A stretch of 15,345 nt of DNA from positions 1 to 15,345 of the forward strand of contig CAJTWX010000034.1 of assembly GCA_910580155.1 (NCBI GenBank). Reading direction: 5' to 3'. Numbering within the stretch: the stretch's first letter is position 1; each line of letters begins with the position of its first letter. The notes beneath the pieces were generated by a model, which made no database searches, was not told the DNA's origin, and worked only from the letters and a program-made list of their open reading frames with translations. Origin of the DNA: an uncultured Alphaproteobacteria bacterium. GTDB lineage: Bacteria > Pseudomonadota > Alphaproteobacteria > RF32 > CAG-239. The position numbers and the translations under genes were made by a program. Below are positions 14,159-15,345 of this stretch, one piece after another.

Positions 14159-14653
14159 TTAAAGGTTAATCCGGATAAATAACACGCCTAATAACAAAAC
14201 AGCTGCAAAAATGCCTGCAAAAACATCATCAAGCATAACGCCGTATGCATTTTTGATTTGGGTATCCGCATATTTGACCGGCCCCATTTTCAAAATATCA
14301 AAAAAGCGGAAAAAGGCAAATCCAGCGATATAGAATAAAAGGCTGGAAAGACCTGTCAGATATTCCGGAGCAATAAAAGCAACTAAAGAAAAACTCAACA
14401 GCTGTCCGACCGTTTCATCAATAACCACTTTAGACGGGTCTTCATCTCCGCTTTCTTTAATAACAATATCAGTCGCTTTAACACCGAGAAAAAAGATTAC
14501 AACGGCGGCAATAACAAGCGCATAAAATCCGCCCTGATAAATAAGGGCATATGCTAAAGGCAGGGTCCCGAGCGACCCCATTGTTCCTGGTGCGTATTTC
14601 GAAAGCCCCAAGCCGAAATATGTAGCGATAATATTGGCTGCTTTGCTGTTCAT
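14159..14653 (-). CDS. pgpA: Phosphatidylglycerophosphatase A
   Basis: A 164-residue inner-membrane enzyme that dephosphorylates phosphatidylglycerophosphate to phosphatidylglycerol. Family motifs are clear: GTMGSLGTLP (23-32), DPSKVVIDETVGQ (72-84), FRFFDILKMGP (115-125) and GVMLDDVFAG (138-147), with the conserved acidic residues D79, E80, D119, D142 and D143 present. Hydrophobic segments lie at about 30-60, 85-115 and 145-162. The ATG at 14653 has GGAG seven bases upstream (complement of 14661-14664); a TTG at 14668 would add five residues and precedes that site. It is transcribed away from the GT8 gene and has its own promoter candidate. Length and motifs are normal. Confidence 0.95.
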   Translation of the reverse strand: MNSKAANIIATYFGLGLSKYAPGTMGSLGTLPLAYALIYQGGFYALVIAAVVIFFLGVKATDIVIKESGDEDPSKVVIDETVGQLLSFSLVAFIAPEYLTGLSSLLFYIAGFAFFRFFDILKMGPVKYADTQIKNAYGVMLDDVFAGIFAAVLLLGVLFIRINL

Positions 14654-14673
14654 CGTTTTTCTCCACAATTAAG

Positions 14674-14701
14674 TTTATACAAATATTAAAAAAACGGACA
14701 A
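14674..14701 (-). promoter_or_regulatory. Candidate pgpA promoter
   Basis: On the minus strand, TTGTCC (complement of 14696-14701, four of six) and TATAAA (complement of 14674-14679, five of six) are spaced by 16 bases. Initiation near 14667 gives a short leader ending in the GGAG site. Position and spacing are good. Confidence 0.5.
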
Positions 14702-14706
14702 TATTT
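14681..14706. repeat. 7-bp inverted repeat over the pgpA promoter
   Basis: AAATATT (14681-14687) and AATATTT (14700-14706) form a dyad with half-site centres about 19 bases apart, overlapping the -35/-10 spacer of the pgpA promoter candidate. It could be an operator, but A/T-only half-sites are common by chance. Confidence 0.25.
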
Positions 14707-14777
14707 GCAATGCTAAAAGGATTTATCCACGAATAATTAACAAATATGTGATAAGAAAAACTGTCAAAGGAGCGAAA

Positions 14778-15345
14778 ATGTCTAAAAAGTTTTTTTACAG
14801 TCTAATGTTTTGTTTGCTGGCGGCAATTTTCACCTGTTTGTTTTTTATATTAAAAACACCGGTTAGCCAAGAAAATATACCGGCCGAAAAGAAAATCGGT
14901 ATTCAGCCCAATAACTGTGAGAGCATATCAAAAGAAACGGTCAATATTGTATTGATAACCGATTCGCGTTATACGCCGCCGACAATGGTCGCAATGTCAT
15001 CAGCGATTAAAAATAAATGCCCGCAAAGTAAATACAACTTTTTTGTTATTGCTGAAAATATTACTTCGGCAGATGAACAGGCAGTCATCAAACTGAAAAA
15101 TTTAGCTCCGGAAACCGTGAATATCACAATTATCCCACAACAAGAGCCTGATTTGCCGTATGAAAATATGCAGCGTTTCCTCCAATATAAAGTAGGAATG
15201 CATAAAATCTATCTGTCGGAAATTTTATCGTCGCTGGATAAGGTTATTTATATGGATGGCGATACGCTGGTTTTAAAAGATTTAAGCGAGCTGTTTAATA
15301 TAGACGTCAGTAATGTCTATGCCGCGGTTGCCAAAGACGGCATAT
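14778..15345 (+). CDS. GT8-family glycosyltransferase with N-terminal membrane anchor, 3'-truncated
   Basis: This frame is open from the ATG at 14778 to the window edge (189 residues), so only the N-terminal part is visible. AAGGAG (14767-14772) precedes the ATG. MSKK followed by a hydrophobic stretch (about 5-25) looks like an uncleaved signal-anchor, with the rest predicted on the periplasmic side. From about residue 55 the protein resembles GT8 (LgtC/GspA-like) enzymes: VNIVLITDSRY at the nucleotide-sugar fold's first strand, MQRFLQYKVGMHKIYLSEIL, then VIYMDGDTLVLKDLSELF with the metal-binding DxD motif DGD at 160-162. Donor and acceptor sugars cannot be read; surface polysaccharide or LPS modification is likely. 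The remaining catalytic half is outside the window. Confidence 0.85.
   Translation, partial: MSKKFFYSLMFCLLAAIFTCLFFILKTPVSQENIPAEKKIGIQPNNCESISKETVNIVLITDSRYTPPTMVAMSSAIKNKCPQSKYNFFVIAENITSADEQAVIKLKNLAPETVNITIIPQQEPDLPYENMQRFLQYKVGMHKIYLSEILSSLDKVIYMDGDTLVLKDLSELFNIDVSNVYAAVAKDGI

Noticed and set aside
14778..14850. Lipoprotein signal at the start of the GT8 protein
   Set aside because: The cysteine within the hydrophobic stretch is preceded by IFT, which does not match a lipobox; a membrane anchor fits better.

Overview
The window looks like chromosomal DNA from a moderately AT-rich, Gram-negative alphaproteobacterium, probably host-associated. Three things support this. The IF-2 N-terminus carries the lysine-rich leader motif typical of alphaproteobacterial IF-2. 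YlxR is fused to an L7Ae-like domain, as is usual in that class. The classical autotransporter and the PgpA gene imply an outer membrane and phosphatidylglycerol. The finer placement (for example uncultured gut Rhodospirillales-like or RF32-type lineages) is only an impression.

Layout: (1) 1-3599, the 3' part of a large autotransporter gene whose start lies left of the window. Its passenger is built of about 17 degenerate repeats and is followed by a C-terminal beta-barrel. (2) 3600-3759, a structured spacer with a 10-bp dyad, a possible extended -10 promoter and a strong hairpin-plus-T-run just before rimP. (3) 3760-9750, a co-directional translation/transcription cluster: rimP, nusA, ylxR-L7Ae fusion, infB and rbfA, with mscL directly behind rbfA in place of the more usual truB. 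A bidirectional terminator closes it. (4) 9795-11868, minus strand: a secreted Sel1-repeat protein followed by a YbhN/MprF-type flippase-domain membrane protein. (5) 12009-13814, an ABC-F ATPase of the Uup type, divergent from the Sel1 gene. (6) 13895-14095, an unrecognised 66-residue protein gene with a structured leader. (7) 14159-14653, pgpA on the minus strand, with its own promoter. (8) 14778-end, the 5' part of a GT8-family glycosyltransferase with an N-terminal membrane anchor.

Functionally, the core is the conserved NusA/IF-2 operon for ribosome maturation and translation initiation. The flanking genes mostly concern the envelope: autotransporter, osmotic safety valve, lipid flippase-like protein, phosphatidylglycerol synthesis and a glycosyltransferase. 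I see no phage, IS element, CRISPR array, tRNA or rRNA. The points most worth a second look are the terminator-like leader before rimP-nusA, the zinc-ribbon tail on MscL, the two-class repeat architecture of the autotransporter, the leader before the 66-residue gene, and the membrane-anchored GT8 enzyme. None of these clearly amounts to an undescribed multi-gene system.
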